Positions 24,715 through 34,327 of a DNA stretch of 64,000 nt are shown piece after piece. Source of the stretch: Dokdonella sp. (GTDB taxonomy: Bacteria; Pseudomonadota; Gammaproteobacteria; Xanthomonadales; Rhodanobacteraceae); contig NZ_JAGIAG010000001.1 in NCBI RefSeq assembly GCF_017744955.1, positions 62,001 to 126,000 of the forward strand, given 5' to 3'. Each line of letters opens with the position of its first letter. Position 1 is the stretch's first letter. The notes beneath the pieces were generated by a model. It searched no databases. It saw only the letters and a list, made by a program, of their open reading frames with translations, and had not been told where the DNA came from. Position numbers and translations under genes: made by a program.

Positions 24715-25373
24715 CGCGCGACAGTTCCGTGCTGCGCTTCGAGCCGGCGCACACGCGCCTCGAGGCGGTCGGCGCGCTCGCGCACGGAATCGACGTCGTC
24801 GAGGAACCGCTCCAGTTCGGCGCGCGCGACGAGGTCGCGGCCTTCCTCGCTCAGGTACTCGGCAGCGTCGCGCGCAAAACCGCTCGCCGCGGCGCGCGAC
24901 CAGGCAAGCCCGCCGCGCACGGCGCGGGCGAGCTGGAAACCGAGCACGTCGCCGAACGCGCGCGCGAAGGCCTGGTCGAAATCCGGCGCGAAACGCGTGG
25001 CGATCTGTTCGAGCCGGCGGGCGAGTTCGGCGTCGCCGGAAATCTCGACGCGACCCGGCGCCAGCGCCTCGTCGCGACCGCGCGCGAGCGCCATCGAAAG
25101 CAGGGCCCCCGGCGTCGCCGCGACGCGCAGCGCGCTGTCGCCGGCGAAGGCCGGCCCCACGCGCAGGCGTCCGCCTTCGACGCGCAGACGCAGCGACGGT
25201 GCCGCGCCCTTGCCGTCGATCGTCACCGCGCGCCCTTCGAGCGCGGCCAGGCGCGGCAGGGTCTGCGGATCGAGATCGACGAGGCGGTTCAGCGCGGCTT
25301 CGAGCGCGCGGCCGAGCACGGCCAGGATCGGGTTCGGCGCGCGCGGCGCGCCATGGGCGGCGAGTTCGGACAT
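24711..25373 (-). CDS. ubiJ: UbiJ, SCP2-domain accessory factor of ubiquinone biosynthesis
   Basis: 220 residues. An SCP2-like sterol-carrier domain (about 25-125: '[22 protein letters not shown]', '[17 protein letters not shown]', '[16 protein letters not shown]') is followed by a C-terminal helical coiled coil (about 190-220). UbiJ binds lipids and organises the Ubi metabolon together with UbiK. It is placed directly before ubiB with a 4-base overlap, the conserved order, but ubiE, the usual first member of this set, is not next door: the upstream gene is a divergent hydrolase. Confidence 0.9.
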   Translation of the reverse strand: MSELAAHGAPRAPNPILAVLGRALEAALNRLVDLDPQTLPRLAALEGRAVTIDGKGAAPSLRLRVEGGRLRVGPAFAGDSALRVAATPGALLSMALARGRDEALAPGRVEISGDAELARRLEQIATRFAPDFDQAFARAFGDVLGFQLARAVRGGLAWSRAAASGFARDAAEYLSEEGRDLVARAELERFLDDVDSVRERADRLEARVRRLEAQHGTVAR

Positions 25374-25505
25374 GGTCGGCGATTCTACCTGCGCGCGCAC
25401 CGCCGCCGCTCGCCGGCGCTGCGCGGCCCTGCCGCCCTCCTCGTTCACGTGCCGATGCCGGGGGCGATGGCAGAATCGCGGCCGCCGATACGGCAGGGGA
25501 AGTCG

Positions 25506-26870
25506 ATGATTCGCAATTGGTGCTCGTTCGCTCTGCTCGCCCTGACGCTCGCGTTCGGCCGCGACCTGCACGCGGTGCAGGAATTCACCGGCCAGGCGCC
25601 GTCCGGCGCGTGGTACCGCATCCAGGCACCGGACGACTGGAAGCCCGGCGACGCGCTGGTGCTGTTCCAGCACGGGCTCGACTTCAACCCGGCGGACGGG
25701 CCGCCGAGCCTCGGCCCGCTGAAATCCGTGATGCTCGCCGAGGGTTACGCGGTCGCCGCCAGCGCCTTCAACCAGCGCGGCTGGGCAGTGTTCACCGCGA
25801 TCGACGACAACCGCGAACTGGTCGCCCTGTTCGAGCAGAAGCTCGGCCTGCCCGGCGAGATCGTTCCGTTCGGCGGCTCGCTCGGCGGCCTGCTCGCGCT
25901 CAAGCTGGCCGAGGCGCCGGGATTCCCGCGCGTACGCATGGCCTATTCGCTGTGCCCGGCTGCGGCGGGCTCGCGCATCTGGGATACCGCGATCGACCTC
26001 CGCCTCGCCTACGACGTCGTCTGCCACGGCGCCGGCGACCTGAAGAAGGGATCGCCGCCACTGCCGTGGGCGCTGAACCTGCGCGACATTCCGAACGATC
26101 TCGGCGATCTGCAGGACCAGGCGCGCGTGCTGCCGACCCTGCTCGACGTGACCCGCTGCACCGGCGTCGGCCTGCCGGACTACCTGCGCAACGACGCGAT
26201 GGACAAGCGCCGCGACGAACTGATGGCGTTCGCCCACATCACCGACGAGAAATTCTTCGTCACCACGCTCGGCTATTCGATCTACGTGATGAGCGATCTG
26301 GTGCGCGCGCCGGACAAGCTCGGCGGGCGCAACCCGTTCACCACCGCCGGCGTCGACTACGGCAGCGACGCGGAGATCCAGGCCGGCATCGCGCGCATCG
26401 CGGCCGATCCGCGCGCGGCGCTGCAGCTGCGCAGGGCGTCCGATTTCCACGGCCGCGTCGGCGCGGCGAAGATCCTCTCGATGCACACCAGCCGCGACCA
26501 GCTGGTGATTCCCTCGAACCAGGAATTCGTGCGCAAGGCGCTGCCGGCGGACCAGTTGACCAGCGTGCTGGTCGACGAGGACAAGCCGAGCCACTGCGGC
26601 TTCACTGAGCCCGAAGGCATCGCCGGCTGGGAGGCGCTGCGCGCGTGGCGCGACGGCGCGGCGCAGCCGAGCGCGACGTCGTTGCAGGCGTCGTGCGAAC
26701 GCCTGGTCGCGCTGGGCTACGTCACCGGCGCCTGCCGCTTCGACGCCGAATCGGCGATCGTGCCGTTCGACAGCCTCGTGCCGGCACGACCGTCGTCGTC
26801 GTTGCAGCCACCGTCGCATTCGACGCGGGCTTTGCCGCTGGCACCGAACCGCGAGCGCGTTGCGCGCTGA
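25506..26870 (+). CDS. Secreted alpha/beta-hydrolase
   Basis: 454 residues from an ATG behind AGGGGAAG. Signal peptide 1-23 ([14 protein letters not shown], cleavage near LHA). Catalytic layout of an alpha/beta hydrolase: oxyanion strand '[10 protein letters not shown]', nucleophile Ser125 in '[11 protein letters not shown]', acid Asp in 'HTSRDQLV' and His in 'DKPSHCGF'. A lid-like insert rich in Cys/Asp lies between strand 6 and the acid. Substrate unknown; an extracellular or periplasmic ester/peptide hydrolase is likely. The last 25 residues are basic and low-complexity. It is divergent from ubiJ, with 132 bases between the starts. Confidence 0.82.
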   Translation: MIRNWCSFALLALTLAFGRDLHAVQEFTGQAPSGAWYRIQAPDDWKPGDALVLFQHGLDFNPADGPPSLGPLKSVMLAEGYAVAASAFNQRGWAVFTAIDDNRELVALFEQKLGLPGEIVPFGGSLGGLLALKLAEAPGFPRVRMAYSLCPAAAGSRIWDTAIDLRLAYDVVCHGAGDLKKGSPPLPWALNLRDIPNDLGDLQDQARVLPTLLDVTRCTGVGLPDYLRNDAMDKRRDELMAFAHITDEKFFVTTLGYSIYVMSDLVRAPDKLGGRNPFTTAGVDYGSDAEIQAGIARIAADPRAALQLRRASDFHGRVGAAKILSMHTSRDQLVIPSNQEFVRKALPADQLTSVLVDEDKPSHCGFTEPEGIAGWEALRAWRDGAAQPSATSLQASCERLVALGYVTGACRFDAESAIVPFDSLVPARPSSSLQPPSHSTRALPLAPNRERVAR

Positions 26871-27014
26871 CGGACTTCATCGACGGATTCCCGTGACGCG
26901 AAGCCGCAGGCGGCCTCGCGACCGGCGACGTGCTTCGCCGCAGGCGGACGGATCCGGCGTCGACGCGGCCGATCCGCCACGTCGACGTCGAGCCGCGCCT
27001 CGTTCTCGACCGGA

Positions 27015-27413
27015 CTAATTCTTGACCGGGTAGGTCTCGACCGCGCCGTCCTTGCCGCGCTGTTCGATGCGCATCGCCGGCTTGTCGCGCGCGGCCGGAC
27101 CGCAATGGAACGCGCGCCAGGATTGCTCGCCGTCCTGCGGATCGCCGACCGGCTGCACCGTGTCGGCACCCATGCGCGCCGCTTCGTTGCGCGCCATCAC
27201 TTCGAGTTCGTCGCGCACCTTGAGGTCGCGGCGGTTGAGCGGGCCGACGTGGTCGAGCACCGACACGGTGATCTTGCCCATGTCCTTGCAGCTCGCGCCG
27301 ACGTCCTGGTTCCATGCGGCGCGCACCTTCTCGCCGCCGGAATCGAGCTTGATGCCCCAGCTGCAGGCGGCGACCGGGACGACGGCACCGAGGATCACGG
27401 CGAGGCGTTTCAT
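27015..27413 (-). CDS. DUF4156-family lipoprotein
   Basis: 132 residues from the ATG at 27413; an open frame upstream runs through the inverted repeat and is not coding. Signal plus lipobox: 'KRLAVILGAVVPVAAC', lipidated at Cys17. The body has the family pattern 'VGASCKDMGKITVSV', 'RNEAARMGADTVQPVGDPQDG' and 'WRAFHCG'. Members are small outer-membrane lipoproteins of unknown role. It lies about 150 bases downstream of the M16 peptidase gene, with a large hairpin between them. Confidence 0.8.
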   Translation of the reverse strand: MKRLAVILGAVVPVAACSWGIKLDSGGEKVRAAWNQDVGASCKDMGKITVSVLDHVGPLNRRDLKVRDELEVMARNEAARMGADTVQPVGDPQDGEQSWRAFHCGPAARDKPAMRIEQRGKDGAVETYPVKN

Positions 27414-27467
27414 GAAGTTCTCCAGCGTGTTCGTGAGTGGGACGTGTGGCTCGACAAGAAGACTTTT

Positions 27468-27540
27468 TCTCGCAGAGGCGCAGAGATCGCGGAGAAAGAG
27501 CACTAGGGCTTTTCTTCGCGATCTCTGCGCCTCTGCGAGA
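27468..27540. repeat. Long inverted repeat (24-base perfect arms) between the peptidase and lipoprotein genes
   Basis: The left arm at 27468-27491 starts TCTCGCAGAGGCGCAGAG. Its exact reverse complement is the right arm at 27517-27540. The stem extends six more bases with one mismatch (GAGAAA / TTTCTT), leaving a loop of about 13 bases. The arms contain the 'GCAGAGGCGCAGAG' string that I recall from dispersed intergenic repeats in many proteobacterial genomes (recollection, not checked). Between two minus-strand genes it may terminate or stabilise the peptidase transcript. Confidence 0.85.
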
Positions 27541-27564
27541 GATGCTTTCCGAAAAATCTCGCGC

Positions 27565-30405
27565 TCAGCGCAGCGCCTTGCCTTCCGCGTCGATGACCTT
27601 GACCTCGCCGAGCTTCAGGTCGCGGATCGGCTGCTCGATCTTCTTCAGGTCGCCGACGATGACCCAGGTCAGCGCGTCCGGCTTGATGATTTCGACCGCG
27701 GCCGCCTGCACAGCGGCGTCGGTCTGCGCCTCGATGCGCGGCTTCAGGGTCTGCACGTAGTCGTCCGGGCGGTCGTACAGCACGATGCCGCTGAGCGCAC
27801 CGAGCACGGCGCCGGTGGTCTGGTATTCGCCGGGCATGCTGCGCACGTCGCCGACCTTGATCTTCTCGATCTCCGCGTGCGTCAGCGGCTTCGGTCCGAT
27901 CACGTCCTTCGACTCGCGCAGGATCTCGGCCACCGACTCGCCGGTCTTGTCGGTCTGCACCGGCGCGTACATCAGGTACGGACGCTGGCCGAGCGCGTTC
28001 TGCAGGAAGCTGAAGGCGCCGTAGGCCCAGTGCTTGTCCTCGCGCAGGTTCATGTTGAGGCGCGAGGTGAAGCTGCCGCCGAAGGCGCCGTTCATGGTCT
28101 GGATTTCGAGGTTGTTCTTCGCCTTGGTCGACGGCGCGACCACGCCGGCGAGGATCAGCGACTGCAGCGCACCCGGACGGTCCATCAGGAACACGCGCGG
28201 CTTGGCCGGCGCGGCGACCTCGGCGATGTTCTTCTTCGGCCGCGCCGAATCGGGCGCCTTCCAGTCACCGAACACCGCGTCGAGCTTGGCCGTGATCGCT
28301 TCCAGCGTGGTGTCGCCGGCGACCAGGATCCTGGCGTTGTCGGGGCGCACGAAATCGCGCACGTAGGCGTGCAGGTCGTCCTGCGTCAGCGACTGGATCG
28401 ACGCCTCGGTGCCCGAACCGGTGAACGGGATCGCATAGGCGTGCCCGGCGCCGTACAGCAGCGGCGGCAGCGTGCGCAGCGCGAGGCCGGTCGGCTGCGT
28501 CTTCTCCTGCGCGATGCGCGCCAGCCACTGGCCGCGGATGCGCGTCATGTCGCCCTCGCGGAAGGCGGCGTTGCGCACGATGTCGGCGTACAGCTTCAGC
28601 GAAGGTTCGAGCTGCGAGCTGAGCGCGTTCAGCCCGACGCTGGAGGTGTCGAGGCCGGAACCGGAGCCGATCTCGGCACCGAGCCGCTCGGCGCGGCGCG
28701 CGATCTCGAGCGAGTCGAGCTCCTTGGTGCCTTCGTCGAGCATCGCCATCGTGAACGCCGAGGCGCCGAGCTTGCGGCCCTGGTCCGAGGCGTAGCCGGC
28801 GTCGAACAGCATCTGCATCTGCACGACCGGAATCTCGTGGCGCTCGGCGAGCACCACCTCGATGCCGTTCTTCAGCTTGCCGCGCTGCAGCTTCGGGAAG
28901 CTCAGATCCGGGAAGCTCGCCACCTCCGGCACGCCCTTGCTGCGGTCGACCTTCGACTCGACCGTGCTGAAGTCGTGCTTGGGCGGCAGCACCGCCGCGG
29001 GCCGGCCGGCGAGTTCGGCGCGGCCGGGCCGCTCCAGCTCGTCCTCGTTGGAGAAGTCGGCGTCCTTCGCGGCCGGCGTCACGGTCAGCGTGTAGTCGCC
29101 CTTGGCGAGCCACTTCTTCGCCGCCGCCGTGACGCTGGCCGGCGTCGCCGACTCGATGCGCGCGAGATCGCTCTTGTAGGCGGCCGGATCGTTGCGATAG
29201 ACCTGCCCCTCGGCGAGGATCGTCGCCTTGCCGTTGACCTTCTCCAGCGAACGCACGAAGTTGGCCCGCGTGCCGACCTTCACGCGCGCGAGTTCGTCCG
29301 CGGTCGGTCCGTCCTTCAGGAAGCGGTTCCATTCGTCGGCGACCGCGGCCTCGACCTTGGCCGGGTCGACGCCGTTCTTGACGTCGACCTGCATCTGCAC
29401 CTGCGAGGCCAGCGCGAACGGCTGCACGCCGACGGAGACGCTGTCGGCCAGCTTGTCCTTGTAGACCAGGCGCTCGTACAGGCGCGAGGTCTTGCCGCCG
29501 CCGAGCACGGACGCGGCGAGTTCGAGCTGCAAGGAGTCCTGATCGCCGAGCGCCGGCACGTTCCACTGCCGGTAGATGCGCGTCTGCGCGACGTGGTCCT
29601 GCATGGTGTCGCGCGTCGACTCGCTGCGCTCGGCGGCCCACGGCTGCTGGCGCGCGACCGGCGGGCCGGCCGGGATGTCGCCGAAGTACTGCAGCATCTT
29701 CTGCCTGGCGACGTCCGGCGTGATGTCGCCGACCAGGGCGACGGTCACGTTGGCGGCGCCGTAGTACGCGCCGAACCAGTGCTTGACGTCGTCCAGCGAT
29801 GCGGCGTTGAGATCCTTCATCGAGCCGATCGTGTCGTGGTGGTACGGATGATTGGCCGGATAGGCGTTCGCGCTGATGCGCTGGTCGACGCGGCCGTAGG
29901 GCTGGTTCTCGCCCTGGCGCTTCTCGTTCTGCACCACGCCGCGCTGCTCGTCGAGATCCTTCTGGCCGATCGCGCCGAGCAGGTGGCCCATGCGGTCGGA
30001 CTCCATCCACAGCGTCATGTCGAGCGCGGTGGTGGGCACGGTCTCGTAGTAGTTGGTGCGGTCGAACCAGGTGGTGCCGTTCTGGTCGGTCGCGCCGGCC
30101 AGCTCGAACGGACGGAAGAACTCGTCCTTGTGGTTCTCCGAACCCTGGAACATCAGGTGTTCGAACAGATGCGCGAAGCCGGTCTTGCCCTTCGGCTCGT
30201 CGGCCGAACCGACGCGATACCACACGCTGACCGCGACCACCGGCGCCTTGTGATCCTCGCTGACGATGACGGTCAGGCCGTTGGGCAGCGTGAAGCGCGT
30301 GAATGGGATGTCGATGCCGTCCGGCGCGGCGGTGGCCGCCCCTTGGGCCAGGCCGGAGGTCAACAACGTGGCCGTCAGCACGGCGGCGGCGATCTGCTTG
30401 CGCAT
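27565..30405 (-). CDS. Exported M16-family zinc metallopeptidase (pitrilysin-like, two M16 domain pairs)
   Basis: 946 residues with a signal peptide (1-26, cleavage near ATA-APDG). The zinc motif HLFEH is at 79-83, inverted as in all M16 enzymes, with the third ligand E161 in 'DEQRGVVQNE'. A second, non-catalytic M16 half begins near residue 500 ('FPKLQRGKLKNGIEVVLAERHEIPVVQMQMLFDAG'), so a full clam-shell is present in one chain. It probably degrades peptides in the periplasm or on the outer membrane. It is divergent from the SDR gene with 268 bases between. Confidence 0.93.
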   Translation of the reverse strand: MRKQIAAAVLTATLLTSGLAQGAATAAPDGIDIPFTRFTLPNGLTVIVSEDHKAPVVAVSVWYRVGSADEPKGKTGFAHLFEHLMFQGSENHKDEFFRPFELAGATDQNGTTWFDRTNYYETVPTTALDMTLWMESDRMGHLLGAIGQKDLDEQRGVVQNEKRQGENQPYGRVDQRISANAYPANHPYHHDTIGSMKDLNAASLDDVKHWFGAYYGAANVTVALVGDITPDVARQKMLQYFGDIPAGPPVARQQPWAAERSESTRDTMQDHVAQTRIYRQWNVPALGDQDSLQLELAASVLGGGKTSRLYERLVYKDKLADSVSVGVQPFALASQVQMQVDVKNGVDPAKVEAAVADEWNRFLKDGPTADELARVKVGTRANFVRSLEKVNGKATILAEGQVYRNDPAAYKSDLARIESATPASVTAAAKKWLAKGDYTLTVTPAAKDADFSNEDELERPGRAELAGRPAAVLPPKHDFSTVESKVDRSKGVPEVASFPDLSFPKLQRGKLKNGIEVVLAERHEIPVVQMQMLFDAGYASDQGRKLGASAFTMAMLDEGTKELDSLEIARRAERLGAEIGSGSGLDTSSVGLNALSSQLEPSLKLYADIVRNAAFREGDMTRIRGQWLARIAQEKTQPTGLALRTLPPLLYGAGHAYAIPFTGSGTEASIQSLTQDDLHAYVRDFVRPDNARILVAGDTTLEAITAKLDAVFGDWKAPDSARPKKNIAEVAAPAKPRVFLMDRPGALQSLILAGVVAPSTKAKNNLEIQTMNGAFGGSFTSRLNMNLREDKHWAYGAFSFLQNALGQRPYLMYAPVQTDKTGESVAEILRESKDVIGPKPLTHAEIEKIKVGDVRSMPGEYQTTGAVLGALSGIVLYDRPDDYVQTLKPRIEAQTDAAVQAAAVEIIKPDALTWVIVGDLKKIEQPIRDLKLGEVKVIDAEGKALR

Positions 30406-30631
30406 GGGAGCTCCTTGGGGGTTTCCGGCGATTCCTGACGCGGCCGGCTTGCATGACTTGGAGGGCCGGCAGGCTAACCGTAGCCGAACGACGTCCGCAA
30501 CCGGCCATCGTCACGGGTCGGCGCTGGGATGTCGCGCCGGGGCGGAAGTTCCGTCGCGCGGCACTCGGACCGCCGCCGCGGCGACGGTCCGGCGCGCGGA
30601 TCAGGGTCCGCACGAACCTCGCCGGCGGCGC

Positions 30632-30637
30632 TAGACT
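30632..30637 (+). promoter_or_regulatory. Possible -10 element upstream of the SDR gene
   Basis: TAGACT, 37 bases before the SDR ATG, in the 268-base divergent gap 30406-30673. No convincing -35. The rest of the gap is GC-rich and shows no other feature. Confidence 0.3.
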
Positions 30638-30673
30638 GCCGGTCGAAACCCGGTACTTCGAGCAGGAGGCGAC

Positions 30674-31366
30674 ATGGCGCATGTCCTGGTCACCGGCGCG
30701 AACCGCGGCCTCGGCCTCGAATTCGTGCGTCAGCTGCTCGCGCGCGGCGAGCGCGTCGTCGCCACCTGTCGCCAGCCCGGTCGCGCGCTGCCGTTGAACC
30801 GGCTCGCCGGCGAATATCCGGGGCATCTGACCGTGCTGCCGCTGACCCTGCCGGAACCGCGCTCGATCGCCGAACTCGCGCGCGAACTCGACGCGCTCGA
30901 CGTTCGCCTCGGCCTGCTGATCAACAACGCCGGCGCGAGCGTCGGCGGCGAGCGCTTCGGCACCATCGCACTCGACGGCCTGCGCCACGCGTTCGACGCC
31001 AACGCGGCCGGTCCGCTGCTGCTGACGCAGGCGCTGGCGCCGCGCCTGGACGCGCACGCGAAGGTCGTCAACCTGTCGAGCGGCCTCGGCTCGATCGCCG
31101 GCACCAGCGCGCTGTACACGCCGAGCTACGCGATCAGCAAGGCGGCGCTGAACATGGCGAGCAAGCTGCTCTCGATCGCGCTGGCCGAGCACGGCGCGAT
31201 CGTCGCCGCGCTGAGCCCCGGCTGGGTACGCACCGACATGGGCGGCGCCAACGCGCCGCTCGGCGCGGACGAATCGGTCGCCGCGATGCTGCGCGTGATC
31301 GATCGCCTGAGGCCGGCCGACAACGGCCGCTTCCTCGCGCAGACCGGCGCGGCGATCGACTGGTAG
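30674..31366 (+). CDS. Short-chain dehydrogenase/reductase (SDR)
   Basis: 230 residues after an AGGAGG ribosome site. Rossmann fold with 'VLVTGANRGLGLEF' (TGxxxGxG), 'LLINNAG', catalytic Ser in 'VNLSSGLGS' and Tyr-Lys in 'YAISK'. 'SPGWVRTDMGG' is the usual substrate-loop motif. Closest in layout to C-factor/CsgA-type and carbonyl-reductase-like SDRs. Substrate unknown. NADP(H) preference cannot be fixed from sequence, although the Arg in the glycine loop favours NADPH. Followed after 15 bases by a small membrane protein. Confidence 0.88.
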   Translation: MAHVLVTGANRGLGLEFVRQLLARGERVVATCRQPGRALPLNRLAGEYPGHLTVLPLTLPEPRSIAELARELDALDVRLGLLINNAGASVGGERFGTIALDGLRHAFDANAAGPLLLTQALAPRLDAHAKVVNLSSGLGSIAGTSALYTPSYAISKAALNMASKLLSIALAEHGAIVAALSPGWVRTDMGGANAPLGADESVAAMLRVIDRLRPADNGRFLAQTGAAIDW

Positions 31367-31381
31367 CGGAATGAGACAAGT

Positions 31382-31852
31382 ATGCGAGTGATCTCCTCGC
31401 GTTGGACCTACTTCTACAAGCGCGTCGTTCCCCTGATCGGCTGGAGTTTCCCCGCGCTCGCGATCCTTCGGTGGCTGTCGGACCGGCACAGCCCGCCCTC
31501 GTTCGATCCCGTCTTCCTGCTGATTCCGATCGGGACGGCGGTTCTGACGCATGTCTTCCTGCATGCGCTCAGCCACGACCTCGCCGATGAAGTCGTCGAG
31601 GCCGGCGACTCGTTGATCGTGCGCAAGGCCGGCGAAGAGGCGCGCATCGCGCTCGCCGAGATCATCAACGTCGATGCGTCGACGCTCTTCAATCCGCCGC
31701 GGATCACGCTGAGCCTGCGCACGCCGTGCCGTTTCGGCGCCAAGATCGTCTTCTCGCCGCCTCCGAATCGGCACCTGTTCGCGCCGTTCGCACCGAATCC
31801 GACCGCCGAGGCGCTGATCGAGCGCGTGCATCGCGCACGCATGGCGCGTTGA
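31382..31852 (+). CDS. Small inner-membrane protein of unknown function
   Basis: 156 residues. Two membrane helices (about 12-32 and 41-61) are followed by a soluble domain that resembles a PH-like/YdbS-type beta sandwich: 'VVEAGDSLIVRKAGEEARIALAEIINVDASTLFNPPRITLSL', then 'GAKIVFSPP'. It ends in a helix 'EALIERVHRARMA'. A PH-type fold would fit but was not confirmed. Its start lies 15 bases after the SDR stop, so the two may be co-transcribed. Confidence 0.7.
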   Translation: MRVISSRWTYFYKRVVPLIGWSFPALAILRWLSDRHSPPSFDPVFLLIPIGTAVLTHVFLHALSHDLADEVVEAGDSLIVRKAGEEARIALAEIINVDASTLFNPPRITLSLRTPCRFGAKIVFSPPPNRHLFAPFAPNPTAEALIERVHRARMAR

Positions 31853-31969
31853 CCGCCGCGCGCGGGGCCGGACCTCCGCCGGAAGTCCGAGGGGGCGACG
31901 GTTTGAGGTACCCTGCCGTGCCGCTTGCGCAACGCAGGTGAAGCACGTGTGGGTGGAGCAAGTCCGTCG

Positions 31970-34327
31970 ATGTCCGCGAGCAGCTATCGGTTTGGCCGGT
32001 TCCGTCTCGACCCGCGCTCGCGTGAGCTGTGGGCCGGCGACGAGCTGGTCGCCATTCCGCCGAAATCGCTCGACTGCCTCGCCTATCTGATCGAGCACCG
32101 CGACCGCGCGGTCGGCCGCGACGAGCTGATTTCCGCCGTCTGGGGCAGCGCCGACGTCAACGACCATTCGCTGGCGCAGACCCTGCTGCGCGCGCGCCAG
32201 GTGCTCGGCGACACCGGCGCCGAGCGCACGATGATCCGCACCGTGCCGCGCTTCGGGCATCGCTGGGTCGCGCCGACCGAGGTGATCGCCGCGTCGGCCG
32301 CGACGATGCCGCCGGAGAGCGCATCGGCCGCCGCCGCAACGGCGACGTCCGCCGACGGCAGCGTCCCGCGCTCGCACGGCGGCAAGCGCGCCTGGCTCGT
32401 CGCCGGCGCGTCGCTCGCGCTCGTCGCCGCGCTGATCGGCGGCTACCTATGGCACGCGCGTGCGCCGTCCATGGCGGTCGCCGCCGGCGACGCGTCGGAA
32501 TTGTTCGTGGTGCTGCCGGTCCAGTTGGCCGACGACCAGCCCGAATCGGCCTGGGTGCGCCTCGGCGGAATGGACTACATCGCGACCCTGCTGCGTCAGA
32601 ACGCCAAGCGCCACGTGCTGCCGAGCGAGCAGGCGGTCAGCGCGGTCGGTGCCGGCGGCCGCGCCGAGACGCGCGACGACGGCCAGCTCGGCCGCCTGCG
32701 CGCGGTCACCGGCGCCGGCTGGATCGTCAGTCCGCGCGCCAGCGCCTCGGCGCAGGGCTGGCGCTTCACGCTCGACGTCTATCACGGCGACGGCCTGCGC
32801 AGCTACGAAGGTTCCGGCGCGACGCCGCTGGAAGCCTCCCGCAGCGCGGCGATCGCATTGATGGACGCGCTCGGCGTGCCCGACGCGGCGGCGCCGCAGT
32901 CGCCGCTGCCGGCCGACGAGCTGCTGCAACGCATCGACGCCGCCCTGCTGGTCGGCGACCTCGGCCAGGCGCGCCACTTGATCGACGACGCGCCGCCGGC
33001 GCTGCGCGGCGATCCGCGCCTGCGCGTACGCGCCGGCCAGACCGCGGTGCGGCAGGGACGGCCGGACGAAGCGGAGAGCCTGTTCCGCCCGCTCGCCAGC
33101 GACGACGCCGCGATCCCGCTGCAGGTGCGCGCATTGGCCTACCTCGGCCTCGGCACGCTCACCGTCGGCCGGCTCGATTTCGGCGCCGCCGAGGCCGCCT
33201 ACGACAAGGTGATCGCGCTGCTGAAGAACAGCGACGAGATCCGCCTGCTCGGCCGCGCCTACATGGGCCGCGGCGTGGTGCACGCGAGCCGCAACGAGTT
33301 CGGCGCCGCGATGGCCGACTTCGGCCAGGCGCGCGTCGACCTGCAACGCGCCGGCGACCGCATCGGCACGGCCAACCTGGAAATCAACGTCGGCATGGCC
33401 GAGGTCAATCGCGGCCGCATCGAGCAGGGCATCGCCGCGCTGGACCGCGCGATCCCGATCCTCAGCGGTTTCGGCGTGCGCGACCAGCTGGTGATCAGCC
33501 TGCACAACAAGGCCTACGCCCAACTCGGCCTGCTCGACGTCGGCGGCGCGCTGGCGACCAGCCAGCGTGCGATGGAACTCGCCGCGCAGCTGCCGAACCA
33601 GGTCTTCGGCCGCCGCGTGGCGGCGGCGCGCGCACGCGCGCTGTTCGCCGCCGGACGCCTGCGCGAGACCGACGAGCTGATCCGGCGCTTCGATCCGCAA
33701 CCGGACGATCCGAGCCAGAGCGACACCGAATTCTCCGTCCTGCGCGCGGCGCTGCTCGGCGAACGCGGCGACTACGCCGCGCTCGCCGCGCAGGGCGACG
33801 CGCTGCTGGCGCGCGTCGCGCGCTCGGTCGATCCGACCGGGCAAGGGCTCCTGTCCGAAGCGAGCTGGATGGTGATCGACGCCGCGCTGCGCCTCGGCAG
33901 GATCGACCGCGCCGAGCAGGTACTGCAGCGGCTGAAATCCGCGCCGCCGGCGCCGGAAGACCTCGATCGACGCTGGATCGAAAAGCTCGCCGAAGCGCGC
34001 CTGCTCGCCGCGCGCAAGCAGCCCGGTGCCGAGGCCGCGTTCGACGCCACGCTCGGGCTGGCCGAGGAACGCGGCACGCCGTCCGCCCTGGTCGTGGCGG
34101 CCACCGCCTGGCTGCCGGTCCTGCTCCAATCCGGCGAACTCGAACGCGCGGCCTCCCTCGGCGGTCGTCTGGTGCCCTACGCCGACCGCGACTACCACGC
34201 CGCGCGCGCGACGGCGCAGCTGTATCGCGCCCTCGGACGCGACGGCCTTGCCGGCGAAGCCGAGGCGCGGCTGCGCCTGCTGGCCGGCGAGCGCGAGCCC
34301 AGGCTCGACGCGCAAGCCGCGCGCTGA
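31970..34327 (+). CDS. CadC/ToxR-like membrane transcriptional regulator with TPR-type periplasmic domain
   Basis: 785 residues from the ATG at 31970 (GGAG upstream). Residues 1-104 form an OmpR-type winged helix: 'YRFGRFRLDPRSRELWAGDE', 'LDCLAYLIEHRDRAVGRDEL', 'SLAQTLLRARQVLGD', 'IRTVPRFGHRW'. A Ser/Ala-rich linker and one membrane helix (141-161) follow, and the remaining 620 residues are periplasmic. After a domain around 'FVVLPVQLADDQPESAWVRLG' these are tetratricopeptide-like helical repeats (from about 310). Such regulators bind DNA while anchored in the inner membrane and read a periplasmic signal. The downstream secreted-protein genes on the same strand are the obvious candidate targets. 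Confidence 0.88.
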   Translation: MSASSYRFGRFRLDPRSRELWAGDELVAIPPKSLDCLAYLIEHRDRAVGRDELISAVWGSADVNDHSLAQTLLRARQVLGDTGAERTMIRTVPRFGHRWVAPTEVIAASAATMPPESASAAAATATSADGSVPRSHGGKRAWLVAGASLALVAALIGGYLWHARAPSMAVAAGDASELFVVLPVQLADDQPESAWVRLGGMDYIATLLRQNAKRHVLPSEQAVSAVGAGGRAETRDDGQLGRLRAVTGAGWIVSPRASASAQGWRFTLDVYHGDGLRSYEGSGATPLEASRSAAIALMDALGVPDAAAPQSPLPADELLQRIDAALLVGDLGQARHLIDDAPPALRGDPRLRVRAGQTAVRQGRPDEAESLFRPLASDDAAIPLQVRALAYLGLGTLTVGRLDFGAAEAAYDKVIALLKNSDEIRLLGRAYMGRGVVHASRNEFGAAMADFGQARVDLQRAGDRIGTANLEINVGMAEVNRGRIEQGIAALDRAIPILSGFGVRDQLVISLHNKAYAQLGLLDVGGALATSQRAMELAAQLPNQVFGRRVAAARARALFAAGRLRETDELIRRFDPQPDDPSQSDTEFSVLRAALLGERGDYAALAAQGDALLARVARSVDPTGQGLLSEASWMVIDAALRLGRIDRAEQVLQRLKSAPPAPEDLDRRWIEKLAEARLLAARKQPGAEAAFDATLGLAEERGTPSALVVAATAWLPVLLQSGELERAASLGGRLVPYADRDYHAARATAQLYRALGRDGLAGEAEARLRLLAGEREPRLDAQAAR

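Noticed and set aside
27437..27760. Frames reading 'SRRGAEIAEK' and 'LRDLCASAR' through the inverted repeat
   Set aside because: These are translations of the repeat itself, not protein. The same strings appear on both strands because of the palindrome.
28265..32377. Minus-strand frame of 1370 codons spanning the M16 start, the SDR and the regulator
   Set aside because: It crosses several real genes in other frames and has the composition of a shadow; no conserved segment.
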